A stretch of 64,000 nucleotides of DNA from Saccharothrix sp. S26 (GCF_021390395.1 NZ_JAJUWT010000003.1:310001-374000); one strand, 5' to 3'. Positions 1 through 8,239 are shown, counted from the first letter of the stretch. The notes: generated by a model not told the origin, from the sequence alone. Numbers and translations: made by a program.

Positions 1-411
1 GTCTCCCTCGGCGTGTTCCAGCACCGCCGCAGGCGTGGCCGCGGTGAGACCGTCGACGCGCCCGACCTGCCCGAGGACCACGCGAAACCGCCCGCGATCC
101 TCCTGCGGCGCGCCACCGAGGCCCTCGACGAGCTGCGCGGCAACGTCGACGGGCCGCCCGGCGACGCGGTGATCGCCGCCTGGCTCAGCCTCGAACGGGC
201 CGCGCGGGACAGCGGCGTGCCGCGACAGGGCCACCAGACGGCCACCGAGTTCACCGGCGACCTGCTGCGCCGCTACCGGGTGGACGAGCACGCGGCCGGC
301 ACGCTGCGCCGCGTCTACCAGCGGGCCCGGTTCGGCACGGCCGAGGTGACCGCGGCGGACGCCCGCACCGCCACCGAGGCGTTGGAGACGATCGTGCGGG
401 ACCTGCGGTGA
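1..411 (+). CDS. DUF4129-type protein, C-terminal part (gene runs off the window)
   Basis: The reading frame is open from base 1, so the start lies outside the window. What remains is about 136 residues. It begins with a basic stretch (QHRRRRGRG) like the cytoplasmic edge of a membrane segment, followed by a soluble helical domain with 'AWLSLERAARDSGVPR' and 'TATEFTGDLL'. That pattern is typical of the C-terminal DUF4129 domain (transglutaminase-associated) in actinobacterial MoxR/DUF58 clusters. The stop overlaps the next GTG start by four bases, so the genes are translationally coupled. The context (MoxR ATPase and DUF58 protein downstream) agrees. Function is unknown; a role in envelope protein assembly is inferred from the family context. 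Confidence 0.75.
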   Translation, partial: VSLGVFQHRRRRGRGETVDAPDLPEDHAKPPAILLRRATEALDELRGNVDGPPGDAVIAAWLSLERAARDSGVPRQGHQTATEFTGDLLRRYRVDEHAAGTLRRVYQRARFGTAEVTAADARTATEALETIVRDLR

Positions 412-871
412 ACGCCCTCGTCGGCGGCATGGGACGCGCGGTGGCCCTGGGGGTCGCCGTGGCGGTCGGCACGGCGCTGGTGCTGGCCCGCGTGGGCGCG
501 CCGTGGCTGTGGGCGGTCGCGATCGGGTTGCCCGTCGGCGCGTTGGCGCTGCTCGTCGCACGTCTGCCGCGCGCCACGGACGTGCAGTGGGCCCCGCAGC
601 CCACGACCACCTCCACCGCCACGCACGTCCAGGCCAGCACACTGGCGAGCCGCCTCGCCGAAGCCGCCGTCGACCAGGACCGGTTCGCCAAGCGGGTCCA
701 GCCGCGGCTGCGCCGCCTCGCCGAGGCCCGGCTGCGGCAGGTGCACGGCGTGCCCGACCTGCACGACCCGAAGGCACGCGCGGTGCTCGGCGACGAGTTG
801 CACCGCCTGCTCACCGACCCGCAAGCGCCGCTGCCCGAGCCGGCCAGGCTCGCCGACCTGTTGGAGAAGCT

Positions 872-875
<4 letters not shown>
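408..875 (+). CDS. small membrane protein of the MoxR/DUF58 cluster
   Basis: A 155-residue protein starting at a GTG that overlaps the previous stop (GTGA). Residues about 8-50 form two hydrophobic segments separated by a short turn ('VALGVAVAVGTALVLARVG' and 'LWAVAIGLPVGALALLVA'). The remaining 100 residues are soluble, helical and Arg/Leu-rich. No catalytic motif is seen. Its stop overlaps the moxR start by four bases, so it belongs to the same transcript. Similar small two-helix proteins lie between DUF4129 and MoxR genes in related actinobacteria. I cannot give a function beyond membership of this membrane complex-like operon. Confidence 0.75.
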
Positions 876-1849
<974 letters not shown>

Positions 1850-1862
1850 ACCGGCGACGGTC

Positions 1863-3263
1863 ATGAGCCGGGCGGAGCGGCTGCGCGAGGCGTTCACCGG
1901 CGGGCGGGGCGCGCACTGGCACCCCACCGACGCGATGGTGCGCGGCCTCGCGCTGGGCGTGGGCATGGTGGCGCTCGGCGGGCTGCTGCACGAGGTGGAG
2001 CTGGTGCTGTTCGGCGCGCCGCTGCTGATCTCGACGTTGTTGGCGCTGGTCACGCCCGTCACGGGCACGCCGCGGGTCCGGGTGCGGGGCCTGCCGCGCA
2101 CGGGCGAGATCGGCGCGGCGAAGTCGGTGGTGGAGGTGGACCCGGGTGCGGGCGCCGAGGTGATGGCGATCCGGCTGCCGGGCCTCGGCGAGGGCATCGG
2201 CCCGGTGCACCTGGTGTCGGCGTCGGCGCGGGAGATCGAGGTCGTGCTGCGGCGTGACGCGTGGGGCGAGGGCGTCGACCTGCGGCCGGACCACCTGGTG
2301 GCGGGGCCGGACGCGTTGTTCGTGCACGGTCCCGTGACGGCTCCCGAGCGGGGCCGGGTGATCCTGCCGCCGGTCGAGGCGCTGCCCGCCGGGCTGCTGC
2401 CGGCGCGGGCGGTCGGGCTGGTCGGGGCGCACCGGGCGCGGCGGCCGGGCGACTCGGTGGAGCTGCGCGACATCCGGGCGTTCCAGCCGGGCGACCGGCT
2501 GCGGCGGATCGACTGGCGGGTGTCGTTGCGGGCCGGCGGCATGGCCGGGTCGGCCGACGGCACGAACCTGCACGTCCGCGAGCACCACGCGGAGGCCGAC
2601 GCGGACGTCGTGCTGGCGTTGGACACCCGGCTCGACGTCGGCGCGGAGCTGGGTGACTGGGCGGCTCCGGGGCGGGTGGCGTCGGGGCGCGCGCTCGGGC
2701 GGTCGCTCGGCGAGCGGTCGCTGGCGTCCAGGGCGACGACGGTCCGCCCCGGTGGGAGCCTCGACCGGGCGGTGCGGGCGGCGGCGTCGCTGGCGGCCGG
2801 GTACCTGCGGCAGGGCGACCGGGTGGGGCTGGTGGACCTCGGGCGGCCGCAGTTGGGCGCGCGGGCGGGCGTGGGGCGGCGGCAGTTGCTGCGGTTGCGC
2901 AACCAGCTCGTGGTGTGCGCGCGGTCGGCCGGGTGGGCGCAGCGGCCCGTGCTGCGGCCGGAGCAGGTGCCGCACGGCGCGCTGGTGGTGGTGCTGTCGC
3001 CGTTCCTGGACGCCGACGTGGTGGAGCTGGCCGTGCACGCGGCGCGGCGGGGCAACCTGGTGCTGGCGGTGGACGTGCTGCCGTCGCCGTTGCGGGCGGA
3101 CCGCGAGACGCCGTGGGGTGAGAGCGCGTTGAAGGTGATCCGGTTGGAGCACGACGTGCGGCTGGAGGCGATGCGGCAGCACGGCGTGGCGGTGCTGCCG
3201 TGGGGTGCGCCGATCGCGGGCGTGCTGCGTGCCGCCCAGACCGCGCGGCGGGTGTCGCGGTGA
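1863..3263 (+). CDS. DUF58 domain-containing membrane protein
   Basis: A 466-residue protein. Residues about 25-65 hold two hydrophobic helices ('GLALGVGMVALGGLLHEV' and 'LVLFGAPLLISTLLALV'). A beta-rich region follows, then the DUF58 signature 'ELRDIRAFQPGDRLRRIDW' at about residues 200-220. The C-terminal part has a von Willebrand A-like arrangement ('ADVVLALDTR', 'DRVGLVDLG'). DUF58 proteins work with MoxR ATPases, and this gene starts 13 bases after moxR. The role is inferred from the pairing: assembly or activation of an envelope or metal-dependent complex. A 22-bp repeat array begins immediately downstream. Confidence 0.88.
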   Translation: MSRAERLREAFTGGRGAHWHPTDAMVRGLALGVGMVALGGLLHEVELVLFGAPLLISTLLALVTPVTGTPRVRVRGLPRTGEIGAAKSVVEVDPGAGAEVMAIRLPGLGEGIGPVHLVSASAREIEVVLRRDAWGEGVDLRPDHLVAGPDALFVHGPVTAPERGRVILPPVEALPAGLLPARAVGLVGAHRARRPGDSVELRDIRAFQPGDRLRRIDWRVSLRAGGMAGSADGTNLHVREHHAEADADVVLALDTRLDVGAELGDWAAPGRVASGRALGRSLGERSLASRATTVRPGGSLDRAVRAAASLAAGYLRQGDRVGLVDLGRPQLGARAGVGRRQLLRLRNQLVVCARSAGWAQRPVLRPEQVPHGALVVVLSPFLDADVVELAVHAARRGNLVLAVDVLPSPLRADRETPWGESALKVIRLEHDVRLEAMRQHGVAVLPWGAPIAGVLRAAQTARRVSR

Positions 3264-3270
3264 CGCGAAC

Positions 3271-3425
3271 GTGGAGTTCAGGGGGCCTGGGGGTGCGACA
3301 CGCGGGGCGCGGGCGTTCGACACGCGCGTTCCGAGTGTTCAACTCGGGGGTTCTGAACGTAGGACACACGCGGTCTGAACGTAGGACTCTCGCGCGAGTC
3401 CTGCGTTCGGGTGCCGCGTGTCGAA
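3271..3425 (-). repeat. 22-bp register repeat array A (degenerate)
   Basis: Between the DUF58 gene and the next gene lies a degenerate array read on the minus strand. GTAGGAC-type half-motifs fall at 3359 and 3381, the variant unit GTTCAAC at 3337, and weaker copies at 3315, 3293 and 3271, all exactly 22 bp apart. It belongs to the family best seen at 19552. Unlike the other three arrays it does not follow a minus-strand gene, and units are more diverged. No spacers are present, so it is not CRISPR. Confidence 0.8.
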
Positions 3426-3467
3426 CGCTCGGGGTCCGTGGGTTCCACGCTCGGGACGGGGGCGGCG

Positions 3468-3974
3468 GTGCGGGTTGAGCTGGGGGCCGGGTTGCCGGCG
3501 TGGGTGTTGAGGGCGGCGATCGCGGTCGTGGCGGCGGTCGTGGTCGGGGTGCTCGCGGTCAACGGGGTCGAGTGGCCCGCGCTCGTGCTGTACGGGGTGC
3601 TGGTCGTCGCGGCGGTGGCGATCCCCGCGTCCGCCGCCGTGGCGCTGATCATCGGCTACCCGGCGGCGGCGATGGTGTTCGGCGGGGACGAGCGGTCGTG
3701 GCCGAGCGTGCTCGTGCTGGTCGTTCTGCTCCACCTTTTGCACCTTTTGTCGGCTTACGCGGCGCTTCTCCCGATCGGGTCACGCGTTCACCTGGACGCA
3801 CTAAAGGTACCCGCGAAGAGGTTCGCCCTCGTTCAACTCTCCGTGCTCGCCTTCGCGGGCGTGGTCCTCCTGTTGCCGGGCGGCCGAACGGACGAGGCCG
3901 TCGAGGTGGCGGGGCTCGCGTGCGTCGTCGGGCTGGTGGTCGGAGTGGTCCTGCTGATGCGCCGGAAAGGCTGA
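3468..3974 (+). CDS. hypothetical membrane protein, four helices
   Basis: About 168 residues from the GTG at 3468; an upstream ATG at 3411 is possible but would code through the repeat array. Four hydrophobic segments are visible: 'VLRAAIAVVAAVVVGVLAV', 'ALVLYGVLVVAAVAIPA', 'VLVLVVLLHLLHLLSAYA' and 'LACVVGLVVGVVLLM'. A short basic tail (RRKG) ends the protein. No catalytic or binding motif is seen. It is on the same strand as the MoxR/DUF58 cluster but separated by the repeat array. Base composition drops locally around 3720-3790. Function unknown. Confidence 0.65.
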   Translation: MRVELGAGLPAWVLRAAIAVVAAVVVGVLAVNGVEWPALVLYGVLVVAAVAIPASAAVALIIGYPAAAMVFGGDERSWPSVLVLVVLLHLLHLLSAYAALLPIGSRVHLDALKVPAKRFALVQLSVLAFAGVVLLLPGGRTDEAVEVAGLACVVGLVVGVVLLMRRKG

Positions 3975-4144
3975 GGAACCCGGCCCGCCGGCTCAGCGGA
4001 AGCTGACCGTCTGGATCGTTCCTCTCAGCACGTTCACCCGCCGGTGCTGGTCAGGGCGAAGGTGTCGGCAATCACCCGGCGACTGTGGTCACAACGGGCC
4101 CGCTCGATGCGCCGGAAAGCCCCGTGCGGTGCGACCATGTGTGT

Positions 4145-5470
4145 ATGGCTGCTGTGAAGTCGCAACCCACACGGATCGTGATTGTCGGCGGTGGGTACGT
4201 CGGCATGTACACCGCGCTGGGATTGCAGAAGAAGCTGCGTTCCGGCGAGGCGTCCGTCACGGTGATCGACCCTCAGCCGCACATGACCTACCAGCCGTTC
4301 CTCCCCGAGGCCGCGGCCGGTTCCATCGAGCCCCGCCACGTGGTGGTGCCGCTGCGCAAGGTGCTCAAGCGCTGCCACGTCGTCACCGGCCGCGCCACCC
4401 GCATCGAGCACGAGCGCAAGGCCGTCACGGTCGAGCTGGCCGACGGTCACGTCGAGGAGTTCCAGTACGACGTGCTCGTCTCGGCGCTCGGTGCCATCTC
4501 GCGCACCCTGCCCATCCCGGGCCTGCCCGAGGTCGGCATCGGCATGAAGACCATCGGCGAGGCCATCTACCTGCGCAACCACGTGCTGTCGCGGCTCGAC
4601 CAGGCCGCCAGCACCAACGACCCGGAGCTGCGCAGGCGGCTGCTGAGCTTCGTCGTCATCGGCGGCGGGTTCGCGGGCATCGAGACGCTGGCGGAGCTGG
4701 AGGACATGGCCCGCTACGCGCTGCGCTACTACGAGGGCCTCAAGCAGTCCGACATGCACTGGGTGCTGGTCGAGGCCACCGGCCGGATCATGCCCGAGGT
4801 GAGCGCCCGGCTCGGCGTCTACACCGTCGAGCAGCTCGAGAAGCGCGGCATCAAGTGCTACCTCGACACGCGCGTGAAGAGCATGGAGGGCGGCCACGTC
4901 GTCCTGGACGACGGCACCGAGTTCGACTCGGACACCATCATCTGGACCGCGGGCATGAAGGCCAACCCGATGCTGCGCAACACCGACCTGCCGCTCGACG
5001 AGCGCGGCCGGGTCCGCTGCACGGCGGCGATGCAGGTCGTGGGCCTGCCGGGCGTCTGGGCCGCGGGCGACTGCTCGGCCGTGCCGGACCTGTCGCGCAC
5101 CGAGGAGGACCCGACGGCGACCTGCGTGCCCAACGCGCAGCACGCCATCCGCCAGTCCAAGCTGCTGGCCAAGAACATCGTGGCCACGCTGCGCGGCAAG
5201 CAGCCGAAGGACTACTTCCACAAGTACCTGGGCTCGGTCGCGGGCCTGGGCCTGTACAAGGGCGTGGCCGACGTGTTCGGCCTGCGGTTCAAGGGCGTCG
5301 TCGCCTGGTTCATGCACCGCAGCTACCACGTCATGTTCATGCCCACGGTCAACCGCAAGTTCCGGGTGTTCGTGGACTGGACGCAGGCGCTGTTCTCGGG
5401 TCGCGAGGTCGTCGCCCTGGGCCAGATCCACGAGCCGAAGGCCGAGTTCGACCGCGCCACCAAGAGCTGA
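4145..5470 (+). CDS. ndh: type II NADH dehydrogenase (NDH-2)
   Basis: A 441-residue flavoprotein. The first Rossmann motif 'IVGGGYVGMYTALGLQ' lies near the N-terminus (FAD). A second dinucleotide motif 'VVIGGGFAGIETLAELEDMA' near residue 180 binds NADH. The late FAD motif is 'GVWAAGDCSAVPD'. The C-terminal part contains hydrophobic, aromatic segments ('GVVAWFMHRSYHVMFM') consistent with monotopic membrane attachment. NDH-2 passes electrons from NADH to quinone without pumping protons. The ATG at 4145 is preferred over the upstream in-frame ATG at 4085 because homology-like sequence begins there. A strong hairpin follows the stop, so the gene is probably monocistronic. Confidence 0.93.
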   Translation: MAAVKSQPTRIVIVGGGYVGMYTALGLQKKLRSGEASVTVIDPQPHMTYQPFLPEAAAGSIEPRHVVVPLRKVLKRCHVVTGRATRIEHERKAVTVELADGHVEEFQYDVLVSALGAISRTLPIPGLPEVGIGMKTIGEAIYLRNHVLSRLDQAASTNDPELRRRLLSFVVIGGGFAGIETLAELEDMARYALRYYEGLKQSDMHWVLVEATGRIMPEVSARLGVYTVEQLEKRGIKCYLDTRVKSMEGGHVVLDDGTEFDSDTIIWTAGMKANPMLRNTDLPLDERGRVRCTAAMQVVGLPGVWAAGDCSAVPDLSRTEEDPTATCVPNAQHAIRQSKLLAKNIVATLRGKQPKDYFHKYLGSVAGLGLYKGVADVFGLRFKGVVAWFMHRSYHVMFMPTVNRKFRVFVDWTQALFSGREVVALGQIHEPKAEFDRATKS

Positions 5471-5477
5471 TCGCGAA

Positions 5478-5523
5478 CGGCCCCGCGCACGCTGCCCCGT
5501 TCGGTGCGGCAGGCGTGGGGCCG
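5478..5523 (+). terminator. intrinsic terminator-like hairpin after ndh
   Basis: CGGCCCC at 5478 pairs with GGGGCCG at 5517-5523, with further pairing inside (CACGC / GCGTG-type). It sits 8 bases after the ndh stop and separates ndh from the peptide locus. There is no clear T-run, as is usual in this phylum. Confidence 0.7.
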
Positions 5524-5579
5524 TCTGGCGGAGCCCTCTCACTTGAGCCCCCATACGGGCTAACGCAGGGCCAGTCGCC

Positions 5580-5608
5580 TTGACATTGCGTAACGTGAAC
5601 CCGAGAAT
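5580..5608 (+). promoter_or_regulatory. sigma-70-type promoter for the peptide locus
   Basis: A perfect -35 hexamer TTGACA (5580-5585), a 17-bp spacer and a -10-like GAGAAT (5603-5608) stand about 55 bases before the small peptide gene. Such a full consensus -35 is uncommon in this GC-rich sequence. The ribosome binding site GAGAGGTG lies at 5650-5657. Confidence 0.6.
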
Positions 5609-5663
5609 ACAGCTGGTGTATCGCCTAAATGTGTGATGCATCAGTGGGAGAGAGGTGACCGCG

Positions 5664-5786
5664 ATGTCGCTTGAGGAGCTGGCCGCACAGCTTCGCCGCG
5701 GTGAGATCGAGGATCGCGCGCTGGCGGAGTACTCCGCGGAGTACGCCACCGCCGAAAAGCGTTTTTGCAGCAAGAAAGACGACTGA
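5664..5786 (+). CDS. 40-residue peptide, probable RiPP precursor
   Basis: A short gene encoding 40 residues. The start ATG at 5664 is preceded by GAGAGGTG with 6 bases spacing, and the stop (5784-5786) is three bases before the ATP-grasp gene. Residues 1-20 ('MSLEELAAQLRRGEIEDRAL') are charged and helical, like a leader. Residues 23-40 are 'YSAEYATAEKRFCSKKDD', with a near-repeat AEY(S/A)AEY-type segment, one Cys and a run of Ser, Lys and Asp. Those are residues that ATP-grasp ligases of graspetides join as esters or amides. No known peptide family is recognised. That it is the substrate of the two downstream enzymes is inference from tight linkage, size and the shared promoter. Confidence 0.75.
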   Translation: MSLEELAAQLRRGEIEDRALAEYSAEYATAEKRFCSKKDD

Positions 5787-5789
5787 GCC

Positions 5790-6908
5790 ATGTCCGTCTC
5801 CGGGTGGGGGAACGAGACCGTTCCCCCACCCGAGGCCGCCAGACCGGTGAAACAGCCGCCGCTGCTGCTCCAAGGCCAGGACTACCTCTTCCGGTCGCAA
5901 CCCAAGTGCCTGGACTTCCAGGAGCAGGTGCACCGGCTCGGCATGGTGGACGAGGGCGACGGCAGCCCCGTGCCGTGCGTGCTGGTCCTCGCCCGCGCCG
6001 CCGACATGGAGATGAACGAGCTCTCCATCGCGCTCGCCGAACGCGGCATCCGGATGGCCCGCGTCGACGCCGACCGCTCCGCCGACCTGCCGCTGACCGT
6101 CTACACCGACCAGCCGCTGCTGGAGCTCGACCGCTGGCTGCTGCGCCCGCTGCTGGTGTGGCGCAGGCACTTCGAGCTGACCGCCCTGCCCCACGAGCCC
6201 GGCACGCTGGCCGGCGCCTACGCGGTGGACCAGTGGGGCGCGGTCGCCGACTGGCTGTCCAGCCGAGGCGACTGGGCGCACGTCAACCCCAGCCGCAACA
6301 CCTCCCACCTCAACCGGCTCACCCAGCTCGCCGACGCCTCCGCGTTCGGCCTGCGCGTGCCGCGCACCACGGTCACCACCCGCCCCGGCCGCACCCGGCC
6401 CGGCGGCGGCCGGTGCATCGTCAAGACCTCCGGCCGCCACCTGCTCGAACCGCGCCCCGGCATGCAGCACGGCCTGTTCCCGCGCCCGCTGGAGACCAGC
6501 CGGTCCGGTGACGTGCCCGAGTCCGCGCCGGTGATCGTGCAGGAGTACGTGCCCTCCGACACCGAGCTGCGCGTGTTCGTGGTGGGCGAGCGGTGCCTGG
6601 CGTTCCAGGTCGACAAGCTCGACCCGGCGCAGCTGTGGGTCGACCCCGAGGCCGTCCGCGTCACGCCCGTCGACGTGCCGACGTCGCTGACCGACCGGCT
6701 GCTCGCGCTGGCCAGGCACTGGCGGTTGCAGGTGGCCGCGTTCGACCTGCTCGTCTCGGGCGGCGACCACGTGTTCCTGGAGGTCAACGTCAACTGCGAC
6801 TGGCGGTGGTTCGAGCACCGGGCGCAGGACTCGCGGGTGTCCGACGCCGTGCACGAGTGGGTGGCGGCGCGCTTCAAGGAGCTGCTGGGTGCGGGCAAAG
6901 GTCGCTGA
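5790..6908 (+). CDS. ATP-grasp peptide ligase (graspetide-maturase-like)
   Basis: A 372-residue ATP-grasp enzyme. The central segment 'NPSRNTSHLNRLTQLADA' followed by 'LRVPRTTVT' matches the layout of MvdC/MvdD-type ligases. The ATP-binding lysine strand is 'CIVKTSGRHLLEPRPG' (about residue 210), and 'VIVQEYVPSDTELRVFVVG' follows. The metal-binding end is 'VFLEVNVNCDWRWFE' near residues 327-341, where family members have FLE(I/V)NPNG. These enzymes activate Asp/Glu side chains and join them to Ser, Thr or Lys in a precursor peptide. The gene lies three bases after the 40-residue peptide gene, and its end overlaps the SagB-like gene by 20 bases. Substrate and bond type are inferred, not shown. 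Confidence 0.85.
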   Translation: MSVSGWGNETVPPPEAARPVKQPPLLLQGQDYLFRSQPKCLDFQEQVHRLGMVDEGDGSPVPCVLVLARAADMEMNELSIALAERGIRMARVDADRSADLPLTVYTDQPLLELDRWLLRPLLVWRRHFELTALPHEPGTLAGAYAVDQWGAVADWLSSRGDWAHVNPSRNTSHLNRLTQLADASAFGLRVPRTTVTTRPGRTRPGGGRCIVKTSGRHLLEPRPGMQHGLFPRPLETSRSGDVPESAPVIVQEYVPSDTELRVFVVGERCLAFQVDKLDPAQLWVDPEAVRVTPVDVPTSLTDRLLALARHWRLQVAAFDLLVSGGDHVFLEVNVNCDWRWFEHRAQDSRVSDAVHEWVAARFKELLGAGKGR

Positions 6909-7959
6909 GCACGCGACGCTGTTCTACGCCGACGGCGCCGTGGTCTGGGACGACTACCTGCACCACCGGCAGTTCGCGATCAGTGAGACCGCCGAGCTGC
7001 TGTGCCGCAAGTTCACCGAGTTCACCGACGTCGACGAGATGCTCGCGCCGCTGGCCGAGGACGACCGGGCGGCGCTGCGCAAGGTGTTCGACGAGCTGGT
7101 CGAGGCCGGTGTGCTGATCGTCGAGGGCTCGCCCGAGCACGAGGAGGAACGGCGGCTGCTCGCCGCGTGGGGCGAGTGGGGCACCTCCGCGCGGCACTTC
7201 CACTTCGCCAGCCGCACGCTGGCCGACGCGCCGTACCAGGGCTCGGAGGAGCACGACGCGCTGCTGGACGCCAAGCTGGCCGCCGCGCCGCCGCCCGCGC
7301 CGTTCCGCAGCCTGGGCCGCACCTCCGTGCTGCTGCCGCGGCTGGACGGCACGTCGAAGTGGGCGCGGGCCGGTCTGCTGGACGTACTGCTGTCCCGCCG
7401 CACGACGCGCGAGTTCGGGCCGGGGCCGCTGCCGCTGACGAAGGTCGCGGAGCTGCTGGCCGTGCTGGGCGGGCCGTCGCCGGTGCGGTCGCGCATCGGG
7501 CGGTCCGGCACGGTGTTCAAGACCAGCCCGTCCGGCGGCGGGCGGCACCCGGTCGAGCTGTACGCGCACGTGCGCGCCGTCCACGGGCTGGAGCCGGGCT
7601 GGTACCACTACGACGGGCTCGCGCACGCGCTGGAGCCCATCGGGGTGGCGTGGGGCCCGGCGGAGATGACCGCGGCGGCGGGCGACCAGGAGTGGGTCGG
7701 GCAGGCGCCGTTGGTCCTCGCGTACACCGGTGTCCTCGAACGGACCAGATGGCGTTACGACACGTCACGTGCTTACCGCGTTGTGCAAATGGACGTAGGG
7801 CATCTGTCCCAAACGGCTTATCTGGTTGCTACGGCAATGGGTTTTGGTATCGGCTTCACCGCAGCATTGCGGGATGAGCTCGTCGAACAAGCCCTCGACT
7901 GTGATGCTTATCACGAAGTTGTACTCGGTCTGAGCGCCTTGGGCCCATTACCCGAATGA
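6889..7959 (+). CDS. SagB-type nitroreductase-family peptide dehydrogenase
   Basis: A 356-residue protein starting at a GTG inside the end of the ATP-grasp gene. Residues about 1-90 form a helical/winged-helix-like region ('LFYADGAVVWDDYLHHRQF', 'ALRKVFDELVEAGVLIVEG') that may be a PqqD-like peptide-recognition domain. Residues about 160-356 are the FMN nitroreductase fold: 'LSRRTTREFGPGPLPL', 'TSPSGGGRHPVELYAHV', 'GWYHYDGLAHALEPI'. SagB proteins oxidise azolines to azoles, but no YcaO cyclodehydratase is encoded nearby, so the reaction here is open. The last 75 codons have clearly lower GC and different codon use, including TTA at 7948, just before the tRNA gene. Confidence 0.82.
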   Translation: MRAKVAEHATLFYADGAVVWDDYLHHRQFAISETAELLCRKFTEFTDVDEMLAPLAEDDRAALRKVFDELVEAGVLIVEGSPEHEEERRLLAAWGEWGTSARHFHFASRTLADAPYQGSEEHDALLDAKLAAAPPPAPFRSLGRTSVLLPRLDGTSKWARAGLLDVLLSRRTTREFGPGPLPLTKVAELLAVLGGPSPVRSRIGRSGTVFKTSPSGGGRHPVELYAHVRAVHGLEPGWYHYDGLAHALEPIGVAWGPAEMTAAAGDQEWVGQAPLVLAYTGVLERTRWRYDTSRAYRVVQMDVGHLSQTAYLVATAMGFGIGFTAALRDELVEQALDCDAYHEVVLGLSALGPLPE

Positions 7960-8046
7960 GCGCAATAGCGGATCTCATTGAGCCGTGCGGGGGACTTCTT
8001 CTGAACCTGCCCCACGAACGCACGGTAACCGCTTAGGCTCCCCGCT

Positions 8047-8120
8047 GCCCCCGTAGCCCAACCGGTAGAGGCAGGCTCCTTAAAAGAGTCACAGTACGGG
8101 TTCGAATCCCGTCGGGGGCA
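8047..8120 (+). tRNA. unusual class I tRNA with anticodon UAA (Leu-type codon UUA)
   Basis: The 74-base gene folds as a cloverleaf. The acceptor GCCCCCG pairs perfectly with CGGGGGC and the discriminator base is A8120. The D-arm has GCC/GGC pairs and the GG pair in its loop. The anticodon stem GGCTC/GAGTC (one G-U) encloses loop CTTAAAA, giving anticodon UAA. The variable loop is only five bases (ACAGT), and the T-arm is ACGGG TTCGAAT CCCGT. CCA is not encoded. Bacterial tRNA-Leu normally has a long class II variable arm, so this is not the standard tRNA-Leu(UAA) (bldA type). It may be a leucine-inserting oddity, a decayed copy, or a tRNA used in peptide modification. Confidence 0.85.
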
Positions 8121-8139
8121 CGTTCGGCGCCAGATTGAC

Positions 8140-8160
8140 TTCACCCATCTGCTGGGTGAA
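8140..8160 (+). terminator. hairpin after the tRNA
   Basis: TTCACCCA (8140-8147) and TGGGTGAA (8153-8160) form a perfect 8-bp stem with a 5-base loop, 19 bases after the tRNA. It probably marks the 3' end of the tRNA transcript or takes part in its processing. Confidence 0.5.
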
Positions 8161-8195
8161 CAGGCAGCGCTGGGCCGTGCCGGTCACTCCGCGAG

Positions 8196-8227
8196 TCATC
8201 CGGTCGGACCTTCGTCCGACCGGATGA
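8196..8227. terminator. bidirectional terminator hairpin
   Basis: A perfect 13-bp stem (TCATCCGGTCGGA, 8196-8208, with its complement at 8215-8227) and a 6-base loop. It lies between the rightward tRNA and the leftward DUF885 gene that ends at 8240, so it can serve both. Confidence 0.75.
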
Positions 8228-8239
8228 CCACGTTCGGGA

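Noticed and set aside
5471-5663. Second small peptide gene upstream of the 40-residue peptide
   Set aside because: The frames found have no ribosome binding site and overlap the terminator or promoter elements.
8047-8120. tRNA-Lys reading of the tRNA gene
   Set aside because: The 7-base loop between complete 5-bp stems is CTTAAAA, placing UAA, not UUU or CUU, at positions 34-36.
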